This document shows, piece by piece, positions 53,528 to 63,723 of a stretch of 64,000 nt of DNA. The notes below the pieces were generated by a model that searched no databases, was not told the DNA's origin, and saw nothing but the letters and a program-made list of their open reading frames with translations. A program made the translations under genes and the position numbers. The first letter of the stretch is position 1, and each line of letters begins with the position of its first letter. Source of the DNA: Asparagopsis taxiformis (taxonomy: Eukaryota; Rhodophyta; Florideophyceae; Bonnemaisoniales; Bonnemaisoniaceae). The stretch is from the NCBI GenBank assembly GCA_030407315.1, contig JALQPE010000212.1:62001-126000 (forward strand), given 5' to 3'.

Positions 53528-55668
53528 GGGAGAGAAGACTTCCTGAGATGTGCGAGAAATGGGTCCTGCCGAAGATCATGCAGAGTGCTTGCTGGGATAT
53601 CCTCCATCGATTTACAATGGTCGCGTCCGAACAAGACCCGGAGAAGGAATCGTTTCGAGATATCTCGCTGAACAGAAGTTGGTGGCGCATTTGAAAAATT
53701 GTTCAGAGCCAGGTTGAGCCTTCCCTTCCAGTGGTTTCCAAGTGCAGCCATCATTGCATCCAACTGCCTGTCAGCACCTCCCGAACGTTCAAGTCCTCTT
53801 TTCATCTGTTGGTGGGTTGCTTCGAAGGAAAGTTCAGCCACCTGACGAGCATGGTTGAGTAGAGGAAACGTGTGTTCGAAAGCTTCAATGAGTTTATGCA
53901 AGTTTGGCTTATTGTCCAAAAGCTTCCTTGCCCTGAATCCCGTAGTCTTCTGTTCAACTTCATTTTGGTCGGCGTCAATTACCATAGAGCCATCTCCTTT
54001 CAGTTTTCTTTTCTTTGATGGTACCGTACTCCTTTTTCTCGGAGGAACAGTTACGAGCAGGTCATCTACACGTTTTGCATAATCTTTCGAAAGCTGTTGC
54101 AATTTTCGAAAACGCTTAGCTGCCGATAGTCCGGTCACGCTCTGTACTGACTCTATGCCGTCAATATCGACACCGATAATACGCACTGCAGAACTATTCC
54201 GGCGACAGTCCAGGGGCTGCCCTGGCAGCCCCATGGGGATCATATAACATCCTACAGCACTACCACTCTTACCAGAGGCCTCATTGAAGTCATCGCAGTA
54301 CAAAAGAAAAGGGTAGACATAGTATGTGGTGCCACAGTCGAGAACACCACGGATACTTGTCGGATGGCAGGGAAGGGTATTCGTGCCCTGACTCAATAAA
54401 ATGACATTGTTAATCGCACGACTGCCACCGATATTAGTGTAAAGTCCTTCAGAATTGATGAAGAACATGAGTTTGCGAAATGGAGACGGGGGACCCGGAG
54501 AGCTGACTATAAGACCGACGATGAAAGGCTGCCCAGTAGTATACGTAAAGTTACATCCTGAAGCAGGAGATAAAAGTGTGAGATGATCTCCAGGTCGAGC
54601 GAATTGCTCAAAGAACTTTTTGCGGAATACCAAACCAGGCCCGAAGGAGTGGGGAGAAACGGACTGCTGCTGATCAGAGGCCTTACTGTTTTTCACCCAT
54701 GAAGAGGACGTGAAAGCCACGAAAGAATCTGAGTTGGAGGAAATTGATTTCTTCTGAAAGCAGGAGGCGGCTCTAGGGTCCAGATGGTTGGCTTGTTGAC
54801 CAGTGGTAACTCGGACCTCGACAGTACTACCCCCGAAAGCAGTGATGGGTGTACCATCCATCTCCTCAGCACTGAGAGAGTGGTTTTGTCCTTTCACGAA
54901 GCGCTCTCTGAATTTCCCCAGATTCGACGTATATATGTTTCCATGTATAGTTGGTACCCCATCAGATTCGAATGACTTGGAGGCTACGTTATGGCGCCAG
55001 GCAAGATCGAACATTTCTGGAGTAGAGATGTCTTCTCGGGCGTATTCACTTGGTGGAACGATTAGTACTGGTGCAGTTTGGCCAGCGGTGTTCTGTTCGA
55101 TCTTGCTTCTTCGCAAAATGGCCTGAGATGCCATACGTGCTGCACTGCGGTCTACATTCACGGGGAAATACACCGTTTCCGAACGCAACCAGGCGTTGAA
55201 GAATAGCCATGGTCTAACTTTTCGGGTGATTGTAGAAAAATGAGGAAGCCCTTTCCGAACGTGCTTTTCAGTTGAACCCTTCCTTCCGAAATCGAACAAA
55301 ACGCGATCTTCATTCAGATCTGCGGCAGTGCATTTCGTGGATCCGGTCAACTTCGCTACTGCATACAGAGTTTTCCATTGCGTCATATATGGGCGGGCCT
55401 GGAGCGGATTCGAGGTGTCCTCGATGAAAGGGGACGAGAGGAGAAGCTTCGATTGTGTCATTTCTTGTAGAAGAAGGTCTTCATCTTCAGCACACACATC
55501 ATTAAATTCTGGATGAGTTTCATCTTCATCAATACGGCCAGGATAATGTTTGGAACCTCCTCTTCTATCAGTTTCGATGTCATGAGTAGGCCCCCTGGTC
55601 GCGTTCTCGCTGCATGGTACGGAAACGACTTCATCTTCAACAGTACTTAAAACTTGATGACCTTCCAA
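53323..55668 (-). CDS. Large transposon-type protein, family unknown
   Basis: An open frame of 781 codons. Recognisable blocks are KVRPWLFFNAW near residue 155, PFLLYCDDFNEASGKSGSAV followed by GCYMIPMGLP near residue 450, and KPNLHKLIEAFEHTFPLLNH, ARQVAELSFEATHQQMKRGL near residues 610-650. I recall similar 'YCDDFN...GCYMxPxGxP' and 'HxRxxxExxFExxHQxxKR' patterns in large, repeated, transposase-like ORFs of algae and fungi, but cannot name the family. A nuclear signal (PRKRSTVPSKKRKLKGD) lies near 555. Both ends look frameshifted: coding continues upstream to 56000 and downstream to about 52964 in other frames, so the real protein was probably near 1,000 residues. It lies in the spacer between two inverted CACTA R ends. 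Confidence 0.6.
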   Translation of the reverse strand: MEGHQVLSTVEDEVVSVPCSENATRGPTHDIETDRRGGSKHYPGRIDEDETHPEFNDVCAEDEDLLLQEMTQSKLLLSSPFIEDTSNPLQARPYMTQWKTLYAVAKLTGSTKCTAADLNEDRVLFDFGRKGSTEKHVRKGLPHFSTITRKVRPWLFFNAWLRSETVYFPVNVDRSAARMASQAILRRSKIEQNTAGQTAPVLIVPPSEYAREDISTPEMFDLAWRHNVASKSFESDGVPTIHGNIYTSNLGKFRERFVKGQNHSLSAEEMDGTPITAFGGSTVEVRVTTGQQANHLDPRAASCFQKKSISSNSDSFVAFTSSSWVKNSKASDQQQSVSPHSFGPGLVFRKKFFEQFARPGDHLTLLSPASGCNFTYTTGQPFIVGLIVSSPGPPSPFRKLMFFINSEGLYTNIGGSRAINNVILLSQGTNTLPCHPTSIRGVLDCGTTYYVYPFLLYCDDFNEASGKSGSAVGCYMIPMGLPGQPLDCRRNSSAVRIIGVDIDGIESVQSVTGLSAAKRFRKLQQLSKDYAKRVDDLLVTVPPRKRSTVPSKKRKLKGDGSMVIDADQNEVEQKTTGFRARKLLDNKPNLHKLIEAFEHTFPLLNHARQVAELSFEATHQQMKRGLERSGGADRQLDAMMAALGNHWKGRLNLALNNFSNAPPTSVQRDISKRFLLRVLFGRDHCKSMEDIPASTLHDLRQDPFLAHLRKSSLPCFSSPFHITLGLLCVPYQPSRTSPVGTIQILYTFLEYFAKLLDLFLCTLLAPHHSLVHLESFSSVMK

Positions 55669-56000
55669 AGCAGGGGAACGATATATTGGATACCATCGCT
55701 GTCTGCGAAGGGAATGCTACCTTCCTGCGGAAGTAGGCCTTCGGGAGACATCGAAGTAGGAACTACTTCGGAGGGGCTTTTCAGGGGTAATCGCAGACTA
55801 GGCTCGGATCCTGGTGCAGTAGCGAGTGAGTCAAGGGATGAGGCAACTCGATCGACTTGAAAGAGTCTCGAGTCATGTCGCCGAGGTGCAAAAGGATCAG
55901 ATACGGTTCTGGACGTCGAACGTCTAGATCGGTTATGGGGATGCGGAACAGTGTTGTAACGAAGGCGCAGACCGGAACGGGGCTTCCTTGGTCTTCCCAT
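55647..56000 (-). pseudogene. Frameshifted N-terminal part of the 781-aa gene
   Basis: 117 codons starting MGRPRKPRSGLRLRYN, an AT-hook-like DNA-binding motif, followed by Ser/Pro-rich sequence. It overlaps the start of the 781-codon frame by 22 bases; a one-base shift near 55660 would join them. No other start for the long frame is convincing. Confidence 0.45.
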
Positions 56001-57140
56001 GAAGTGACAACTGGGAATCTGAAGGTGTTCTAAGATGGAAATGGATTCAGAGACAGTGGATTATTTCGATTAGGACGAAATTGTTTGGTCAACCATAAGT
56101 TGAGGGCAGTCTGGTACTGAGTAGTCACTCACATAATACCGTTACAAGAGTTTTTCATATTACGTAATAAGGTTCCGTAGTACCTGAAGCGAACATTAAA
56201 ATTTTAATGTCGAATAGGGTACCTTAAATAGTACTCTATTCGACATTCGCTGAACGGTGAGAAAGACATGTTGCGAGATGCTGAAGTTTCGTAACTTTTG
56301 AGATGTGAAAATTACTGGAATAAAAACTGAACTAGCTTCACCACCTGTGTAAAGCACACCATTCCCAACGTGAGCGTCACACCGCACATGTAGTGCTATT
56401 GACCTATACTAGTTTTCCTCATGTCAACTCAGGTATTTATAAATACCCATTATAATGGGACAGGGATGTAGAAGGAGGATAGCAGATTAGATTGGGATAG
56501 GAGAGAAATTACAGCGCTATGTGGCGTCGGTAGGCGGTATGGCAGTATGTATTGTGACCAACATTGATCGCAGGATATTCTTCTTGGCCGGAAAGGCGCT
56601 GTTTGGTGCATACCGTGAAAAATGAAGACGTAGAGAGTGGTGCAGTGGGTTTGATGGCAGGCAGAAAGGCTGCCATGGTGGTCAGAACGGAAGATTTGGG
56701 AGATGATAAAATTCGGTAATTTTTGGAGCCCAAAAATTACCAAATTTTATCATCCACGGAAAAGGAGCCGTAGAGTTGTTCTGGTCGTTGGTAGCAGTGC
56801 TAAGGCACACCTGAGGAGTAGTATGAGAGGTCCCAAACCTTTGTTGTAGCCTACTTCGACTCTGCTTTAAAAGATGATAGAACTGTAACTGTAACTAAAA
56901 GCTAGACAAGTATCTACGAGAAGGGAGGTGTACATGGAGGAAGGGACAGGACAGGTATATTTCAGTATCACGCTCTCTTTGTCCAGCTCAGGTTGGCTGG
57001 GAGAGTTTATGTATAGAATGAAAAAAGAGACTGTTTATGAAGACATATCGTAAAGTTATGGAATAGTCAACTGGTTGCAGCAAGCAACAGAATCGTTGAA
57101 ATACGATAGATCAACTAATGTCTACGGTAACTAACAGATT
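56001..57140. other. Spacer with two strong hairpins
   Basis: No gene recognised. Hairpins: 56206-56247 (17-base arms, 16 paired, 8-base loop; overlapping ACATTAAAATTTTAATGT) and 56702-56754 (25-base arms, 24 paired, 3-base loop; GATGATAAAATTCGGTAATT). Confidence 0.55.
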
Positions 57141-58191
57141 CTAGACTTCCATGTAATCCTCCCCAGAACTGCCAGCTGAAGAAGAGCTGGTATCACTCTC
57201 GACGTCGTGGGGTAACTCGTTCATATCTGGCCTTGCGACCGGACGCCGGTCCTTCAACGGTGCATAGACTAGATTGTTGACTAAGACCGATGTTTCCCGA
57301 ATTGCCATGGTGTGGGCCCTAATATGATGAGGATAAACCATCTTGTATTTCTTCCCAAGCTTTTTTTTCATCAGCTCGTGATCTTTCCATCCCGGGCCGC
57401 TGTGCTCGAGGTCCCCACGACATACTATAACAGAATACGGTGGGATCCATACCATTCTGGCTTGAGCAGGGGAAATATGGCCGCTGCAGATTGATGGGGA
57501 GCGTTGAGGAATGCATGGATTCGCGGCCGTACAATCAGCGGAGAGCCCATTGCACCAGTAGCGATGAATGAATAATCCGGAAATGGAATAGGAGTCCCGT
57601 TGAAGCGGTTTTCGTCTTCTAACGGAGGACCAGGGTAGACGAAGTCGAGATGTGGGACTTAGCGCTCGCAACGAGATCCAGTTAGAAGCAACCTGAGCCC
57701 TGTCTTCCCGAACTGGAGCTTCGGGCCTTTTTCAAATCCGTCCAGAGACGGAGTTGAATCCTCTAGATGCAACGTTTCTGCTATGATAGCAAAGAAAACA
57801 TCCAAGGCCGCCTTGTCTCTTGCGAGAGTGGAAGTAGAATCCTTTTCCAGATCTTCCACTACAGCCTTGCATGGGGTCATGAACCTTTGTTCATCCTGGC
57901 CACCACACGCATCCTGTTCGGAAGAACCCGAATTCAGAATGGGCCCCAAGCACCAACCCGCCCATCTACGAACATGTTACAAAACGAGTCGAGCAGTTTG
58001 TGGATAGTAGAGCTGAGCTCGGATGGTCGTAGGATGCCGTCAAGGACCACATAACCAAGAGAGTCCAATCGGGCCCTGGCACGCTCGAAGTAAACCAATC
58101 TTGAAGAACTTGTATCCCCTGCCACGGACTCGATATCCTGCCGAAACTCTTCCACGTCTGTGTTCTCGGAAATGGACGCGGACGTCCACAA
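57141..58191 (-). pseudogene. Fe(II)/2-oxoglutarate dioxygenase-like gene, copy 2 (broken)
   Basis: Read leftward from ATG 58191: RARLDSLGYVVLDGILRPSE, as in phytanoyl-hydroxylase-type N-termini; LQFGKTGLRLLLTG; PHLDF with HxD near 57650; PDYSFIATGAMGSPLIVRPR; IPPYSVIVCRGDLEHSGPGW with the distal His near 57405; and KYKMVYPHHIRAHTMAIRET with a candidate 2-oxoglutarate-binding Arg. An acidic Ser-rich tail follows. Frames shift near 57945, 57655 and 57440. It aligns block by block with copy 1 (46806-48275), at low identity, so the two are old relatives and not a recent duplication. Confidence 0.5.
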
Positions 58192-58350
58192 CCTCTAGTA
58201 CACCTAGTATTTCTAGGCGGACGTCCATGTTCTCCAGTATTTTTGGATGTCCGCCTAGAGCCGGACGTCCATGTGGTCTAGTACGTCTAGTATTACTAGG
58301 ACGACATTCATTGGTTCTAGTACCACGGATGTCCCCATCGGGATGGACTT
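58180..58350. repeat. GGACGTCC/CTAGTA repeat cluster
   Basis: GGACGTCCATG or GGACGTCCAC alternates with CTAGTA, CCAGTA or CTAGTATTACTAGG. Reverse and direct copies alternate, so the cluster can fold on itself. The same motifs occur at 18250-18320 and once at 59830. Confidence 0.7.
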
Positions 58351-58499
58351 CCATCATGTCTATGTCAACCTAGGACGGGCGCCGGTTCAGAAATTCAAAA
58401 ATTTCGACCCCAGAAATTTCTGCCGCCGTGCTCGACATGGATGTCCGCATCCATCACGGCGACCACTCTATTTTCCTTGTCGGTCGACTCCAATTCGTC

Positions 58500-59084
58500 T
58501 TTAATTTTTTCATCCTCTCGCTCACACCCCCTTCCAGTTGGTGCTCACCTCCCCCGTACTGTACCCCAAACACCCCCGATACCACTCTAGCACGCATTTT
58601 CAGCTACCTATCCCCGCTTCCACGGTGCACACCTCCATTCCATACCTACTTTTCTGCTCTATCGTACAGATTTCGTATAACCAGTCCTCGTACTACCTCA
58701 GAATAGGGAAAAACACCCCCTATCTCCTCGACCATGCTCTCCCCCATCACCTTTGCAACGTATTGTTCTTCAATACCCTCTCTCCTCTACCTTCAACCCC
58801 TCTCCTTCGCCCTCTCCACAAACTTCCCCTGCAGCTTACTCTTCCAAAACCTCTCACTCCCCATCCCGTACCCGACCTGCTCCACCCCTCCCTCCCTCAG
58901 CTGCTCCATGCCCCCACGCCATCCGCATCTTCGATACCGTATACACCACCACCACCGGCCCACGCTCCCGCTCCCCCGCCGTCTCCCCAGAAACCTCCCG
59001 CTCTGAACCACATATCAACCCCCACTTCGCACCCATCCTCCCACTCCCCTCCCTCCCCAAATACAATAACCCCCTTCTTCTCCA
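58500..59084. other. C-rich, low-complexity stretch
   Basis: Plus strand is very C-rich and G-poor. Overlapping Pro/Ser/Thr-rich frames on the plus strand and Gly-rich frames on the minus strand are probably compositional. It may include the decayed end of the minus-strand gene at 59085-59468. Confidence 0.35.
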
Positions 59085-59468
59085 TCACATCCCACTCACC
59101 ACAGCCAGAACAGACGCCACTCCCCTCCCCCTCTTTCTCCTCACTTTCCTAAAAACCCCTCCTCTCGGCGCCTTCAACCGCACCCTCCTACGGTCCCACC
59201 TAAACACCTCCTCCGCCCTCACTACCCCAACACCCCGCAGCGTCTCCCCAATCCCCATAATATGCTTGTCGGCACTCCTCTCCGAATCACACTCCAATCT
59301 AAACCCGCACTCCGTACATTTCCACCTCCCCCTGTACCATCCCAAGATTCCATCCCCCCAGAACACATCCTCATACCACAGAAGAATTTTCTTCCTCTCA
59401 TACCTCATCCTTGAAACCTCCATCAGCTCCATGTAAATTTCGATGTAAATATTTTCTCCACTATGCAA
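59085..59468 (-). CDS. Possible zinc-binding protein, unrecognised, probably broken
   Basis: 127 codons. MRYERKKILLWYEDVFWGDG, then RWKCTECGFRLECDSERSAD and KHIMGIGETL: a CxxC pair followed by Cys and His, with aromatic residues before it, could bind zinc. The C-terminus is Arg-rich (VRRKRGRG) and stops where the Gly-rich frames begin. Coding quality is moderate and no family is recognised. Confidence 0.3.
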   Translation of the reverse strand: MHSGENIYIEIYMELMEVSRMRYERKKILLWYEDVFWGDGILGWYRGRWKCTECGFRLECDSERSADKHIMGIGETLRGVGVVRAEEVFRWDRRRVRLKAPRGGVFRKVRRKRGRGVASVLAVVSGM

Positions 59469-60123
59469 TCTCTAACATCTATGAGCGTATGCCTTTCCGC
59501 TTTGTCAATATTTGTATTCATGTATTCATAAAATAGGGCCACCTACATCCCTATCCCGTTCTGCAAGTTTCACAAACCACCAGACGCATACTCCATAACT
59601 ATACAACAAACACTACTCGCTATTTCGGACGACGCGGTACACAAGTAGCGTAGTCTCAACCTTCCTTAACGCCTTCCCTGATGCGTACAAGTGCGAAACA
59701 CGTCTAGACGCATATCATCAGTGAGTGCGGGAATTTTCGGCACAGGAGATCCTGGGCCACCAAATTGATTTTTCGGAAATTTTAGAATTTCTGGGCTGGC
59801 CAGCAATGCAATCGAGCTGGACATCCACCGGACGTCCAATAGTGTTCGTCGTGAGAGAGTGGGGCGGGACCATAATGGAACAAGGACCAAGACCTGTCCC
59901 CGGCGTATTGAGCCTGAAATCGACCCTTCGTAAGACGCGATTTTGGCTTACAGTTAGTGCTTACAGAAGGCAGTGATAGCCCCCAATCGGGGCGGGGCTC
60001 CGGTTTCTGGGGCCGTTGTGGCCAAATTAGACTCGTTGATTTCAATTAAAATTTGGGCTATTCTCAAAAACATGAACATGTGAACATGTTTTTGAGATGG
60101 GGGTGTGCCGTACGGCACAATCG
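59469..60123. other. Spacer left of the inverted R end
   Basis: No gene recognised. A hairpin at 60062-60097 (TCTCAAAAACATG and its inverse around AACATGTGAA) lies 27 bases from the transposon end at 60124. Confidence 0.45.
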
Positions 60124-61300
60124 ACACTACGGTGTTGAAAAGGGGGCCTCAGACAGTACTGCGAGACAGTGATTTTTACTGTCTGAGACAGTAAAAATCA
60201 CTATGCGGCAAATGAAAATTAATGCCACACTTGGAGACAGTGATTTGCACTGTCTGGCAGACAGTACGGAACACTGTCTGCAGACAGTAAAAAACACTGT
60301 CTCACAGTACTGTCTGAGGCAGTGAATGGAGACAGTAAAAATTAATGATTTATTCAATAGTTGGATATGATGTAATTTACTGTACTGGGCAGTGTTGGCG
60401 GATAGTGTTTTGTATTGGCCAAGGCAACATGGCCGGATAGTGAAATACGCTGCCTGGGACAATAGATGGAACCAACACGGTGCACTGTCCTGGGCAGTAC
60501 CTGGAGACAGTGATTTTCACTGTCCTGGGCAGTACCTGGAGACAGTGATTTTCACTGTCCTGGGCAGTACCTGGAGACAGTGATTTTCACTGTCCTGGGC
60601 AGTACCTGGAGACAGTGATTTTCACTGTCCTGGCAGTACCTGGAGACAGTGATTTTCACTGTCCTGGGCAGTACCTGTAGACAGTACTTTGTGCTGCCCT
60701 GGGCAGTACCTGTAGACAGTATTTCGTGCTGCCCTGGGCAGCACCTGTAGACAGTACTTTGTGCTGCCCTGGGCAGCACCTGTAGACAGTACTTTGTGCT
60801 GCCCTGGGCAGCACCTGGAGATAGTACTTTGTGCTGTCCTGGGCAGCACCTGGAGACAGTATTTCGTGCTGCCCTGGGTAGCACCTGGAGACAGTAAAAG
60901 TAGTGTCCTGATATAGTAAAATTCGGTGTCTGGGAGTGGTGGATGAGATGGAGCGTCACGCTGTCGTGGGCATCTTTCTGGGTAGAGGAAGGCAGTTCTA
61001 GCGCTATGAGGATGGGGCATGGACGGTATTCATATGGGAATGGACAGAATAGTACGGCTAGGAATTTTATTTCGTAGTGACTATGAGCTAGCGAGAGGTA
61101 TACGCGGTAGGATAGGTAGCAATCTAAGAGGGTGCGATATGGGAAGCTTCACTCCGATTTGTTTATTTGCGCAGGCTACATTGAGAATAAACAATCCCTA
61201 TGTTAAAATGCTACTACAACTACACTATTCCGACGAGTAAAACTAAACTACTAGAAAAGTCTAGAAATCTATCAACTGATTGAGCTGCATGAATAAGCTA
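60124..61300 (+). repeat. R-end region of the CACTACGG family, inverted copy 2
   Basis: Inverted relative to 50351-51357 and colinear with it over the whole length, apart from twelve instead of seven copies of the 35-bp repeat (about 60494-60915). It starts CACTACGGTGTTGAAAAGGG and is cut at GAATAAGCTA|CACTACGG, where another L end is inserted. Its own left part must lie beyond that insertion, outside the window or lost. Confidence 0.9.
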
Positions 61301-61846
61301 CACTACGGTGTTGAGAATGAAAAAAGACAGTAAATTTACTGTCTGAGACAGTAAAAATTACTGTCTGGCCAAGACAGTGCGCGGAGACAGTAAAATTTAC
61401 TGTCTGGAAATTTCAGAATACTGCTGCAGCAGTAAACTGGCACGAAATCTGGACAGTACCAAAACAGTAAAATTTACTGTCCAGAACAGTAAATTTACTG
61501 TCCGGAAGTGTTGCCGCCAGACAGTATGCGCGGACAGTACATTTTACTGTCTGAGGCAATGCATTGTATTGGAATACTGCACTGTCTGGGGAAATCTGTA
61601 GACAGTAGTGTAGATAGCAAATTGTATTGTCTGCGGGTAGTAATGTGCATTGGTTGACAACACTGTCTGGTGGAGTGGACTTGAGAGAAAATATGGAGCA
61701 TAGTGTTGATTTGAAGGTAAATATTGGAATGGTTTGTGGTTCACGACTATATTGATTTTGATGGAGCTTTTCAGATATTTGTAGGTAGCAAAGTTAGTAA
61801 GAGGGAAGATAAGTTCTACAGGAGAGCGGATCGACCGCCTTCGGAT
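61301..61846 (+). repeat. L-end terminal and subterminal region, copy 2
   Basis: Near-identical to 36276-36826 in the same orientation. Differences are single substitutions and small indels, so both copies derive from a recent common parent. Confidence 0.88.
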
Positions 61847-62076
61847 GGGTATGATGGTTTATGTCATACATAAGCACAATAGGATCATCTTTGTAAGACA
61901 TGGAATGAATCACTTCTGAGTCACGTTGGTAGTACTGCCACGTAACAGCGACAGTGACAGTTCGAGTTTGAGATTTAGTTAAGTCGATTTAGTAGTTCTG
62001 TTAATAGTAAAGTTTTCAATGATAATAAAGACAATAACTGCTATGAGGAAGTACTACACTGCGCCGCTTTAGCCGC

Positions 62077-63025
62077 TCAACCCCACACAGATGCGGCATG
62101 AACAGCCGGTTCTCCAGATCTAGCAGGATAATCAAGTTCAGCCACTTGCGGCTTTGTAGACTCTTCGGCTTCAGCGGCAGCCAAGGCCGCTGCTTCCTCA
62201 TCACGTTTGCGCTGTCTCGAGAGGATGATACCATCGAACAATACCTTTGCATCTGATGCATCCATTCGTAAATTGGCAGCAGCTGTCATCGGCGCCTCTT
62301 GGATTTCATTTTCCTCGATCTGTTGATTCACGTATTCGCGATAGCATCGCTCGAGCATGTTGCGCTGCAGATCTCGCACTGTACTCTCGCTGTACGGAAA
62401 GAGCGGGACGAGCGACAGGCGCTGCACTTGCTCTGGGGGCAGCACGCGCTCTGCAAGGAAAGAGTAGTTTTCCGAGCAAACTTGGCGCGTCTTGCATCGT
62501 CGGGGCAAGATTTTTGAAAACATTCACAGCCTTATCGTTGCCAATTTTAAGCAGGGCTTTGATAACAGCCACATCTTGAATTGCCGATGGTACAATTGTC
62601 TTCTCAGTGACGAGATTGCTCAAGTAGCTGGAAAACAAGGCACCGCGCAAGATACCTGGACCAAGTTTGCGTTTGTACTCAGAGGTGACCTCACGCATAT
62701 AATCAGGCGTGGTACCATAAAGCACAACAAGCTGACCATATTCAGCCACGAGCTGCTGCTGACGGGCAACAAAGCGTTTCTTGGCTACCTACATCGAAGC
62801 CATGACAACTGCTGTGGCTGCCATGTAAGGAATGAGCGCCCAGAAGCCAACTTGCTTTGGTGCCATTAGATCGGAGCGGCGCTGAGAAGGCAATGGCTGC
62901 TCCTCAGAGAAGCGATTTTGCTCGGGAGCAGCACCGCGACGGCGCATCGGAGTTACTGCACGCGCTGTTGCAACATGCTGCTCGTTGTCTGAGTTGGGAC
63001 GCGGAGTGAGCCGAAAGGCAGACAT
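62077..63025 (-). pseudogene. Membrane-anchored helical protein pseudogene, possibly plastid Tic110-like
   Basis: From ATG 63025 (MSAFRLTPRPNSDNEQ) leftward: a basic N-terminus, one membrane segment (VGFWALIPYMAATAVVMASM), then a TAG at 62789-62791. Helical sequence continues in frame (VLYGTTPDYMREVTSEYKRK; LGPGILRGALFSSYLSNLV; LLKIGNDKAVNVFKNLAPTM; DAPSLLGKLLF). A frameshift near 62480 leads to FLAERVLPPEQVQRLSLVPL and an Ala/Glu-rich end. The helical-repeat style recalls Tic110 of the chloroplast import machinery, but I hold that loosely. One stop and one frameshift make it non-functional as read. It is inside the nested CACTA element. Confidence 0.4.
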
Positions 63026-63453
63026 GGTCGTCGGCGTGAAATGACATGGTACTGCACGGGGTGAGAGTGGACGATGGGACGGCAGAAGTTGGAGGTGAGC
63101 GGCTGGGAACCGATTCGACGAATCGATGGCAGTGAGGACAGTGAGGAGGACTGGAAGGCAAACGGGACCGTTCGTCGTTGCATGGTTTGGAAAGTTAAGG
63201 AAAAGCGAATTGGGCGTTGGGAGGATGGCGGCATGACCGCGACGTGGTCGGTTGTTCACGATCGGAAAGACGTTCAACACGACCGAGGTTGTCCACGGTG
63301 CATCATCTGCACGATTTGCAGATCAGCAAAGTACAATGAGATCAGCGCACAGAAGACGAAGGGCAGTCTGTCCCTTCCATCATCAAATTTATAAATTTCC
63401 GAGCACGTTGCAGTCGCCTCAGTCCAAACGCACTATCGTTCACTCGGCTTCAC
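63026..63453. promoter_or_regulatory. Divergent spacer between two captured genes
   Basis: About 0.4 kb between a minus-strand start at 63025 and a plus-strand coding-like stretch at 63454. The arrangement of two host genes facing away from each other suggests one captured genomic piece including its promoter region. Confidence 0.25.
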
Positions 63454-63723
63454 ATGCAAGGGGTATCGTCTCCGCCAATCGTGGTAAAACCACCTCCCTA
63501 TCCCTCATCTCCCTTGCAATCATGTCCTGTTCGATACGCAGTCACTGGTGATACTATCCTGTCCTTTGCAACTACTTCGCTGCTCACGGTAATCACTCCG
63601 CAATCCCCAACAACTCCACCAGCTCAGGTCAAATTCATTTCGCAATGGCCCGCACCAGAAGACTTTGATATTGCTGCTATAGCCGTAACACCAGACGATT
63701 CAGCTCTCGCCATCATAATTTAG
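63454..63723 (+). pseudogene. Possible WD40-protein N-terminus, broken
   Basis: 89 codons. VRYAVTGDTILSFATTSLLT and APEDFDIAAIAVTPDDSALA resemble two WD40 strands ('...V...GDxLxF...' and 'DxxAxAxTPDDSxLA'), as at the start of UTP13/TBL3-like proteins. A TAG ends it, and coding-like sequence (LAFISPPTSLQSKAAPE) continues in another frame to the window end. A weak call. Confidence 0.2.

Noticed and set aside
58538..59436. Pro/Ser/Thr-rich plus-strand ORFs
   Set aside because: Extreme C-richness keeps all plus frames open; the minus strand has the better coding signal at its right part.
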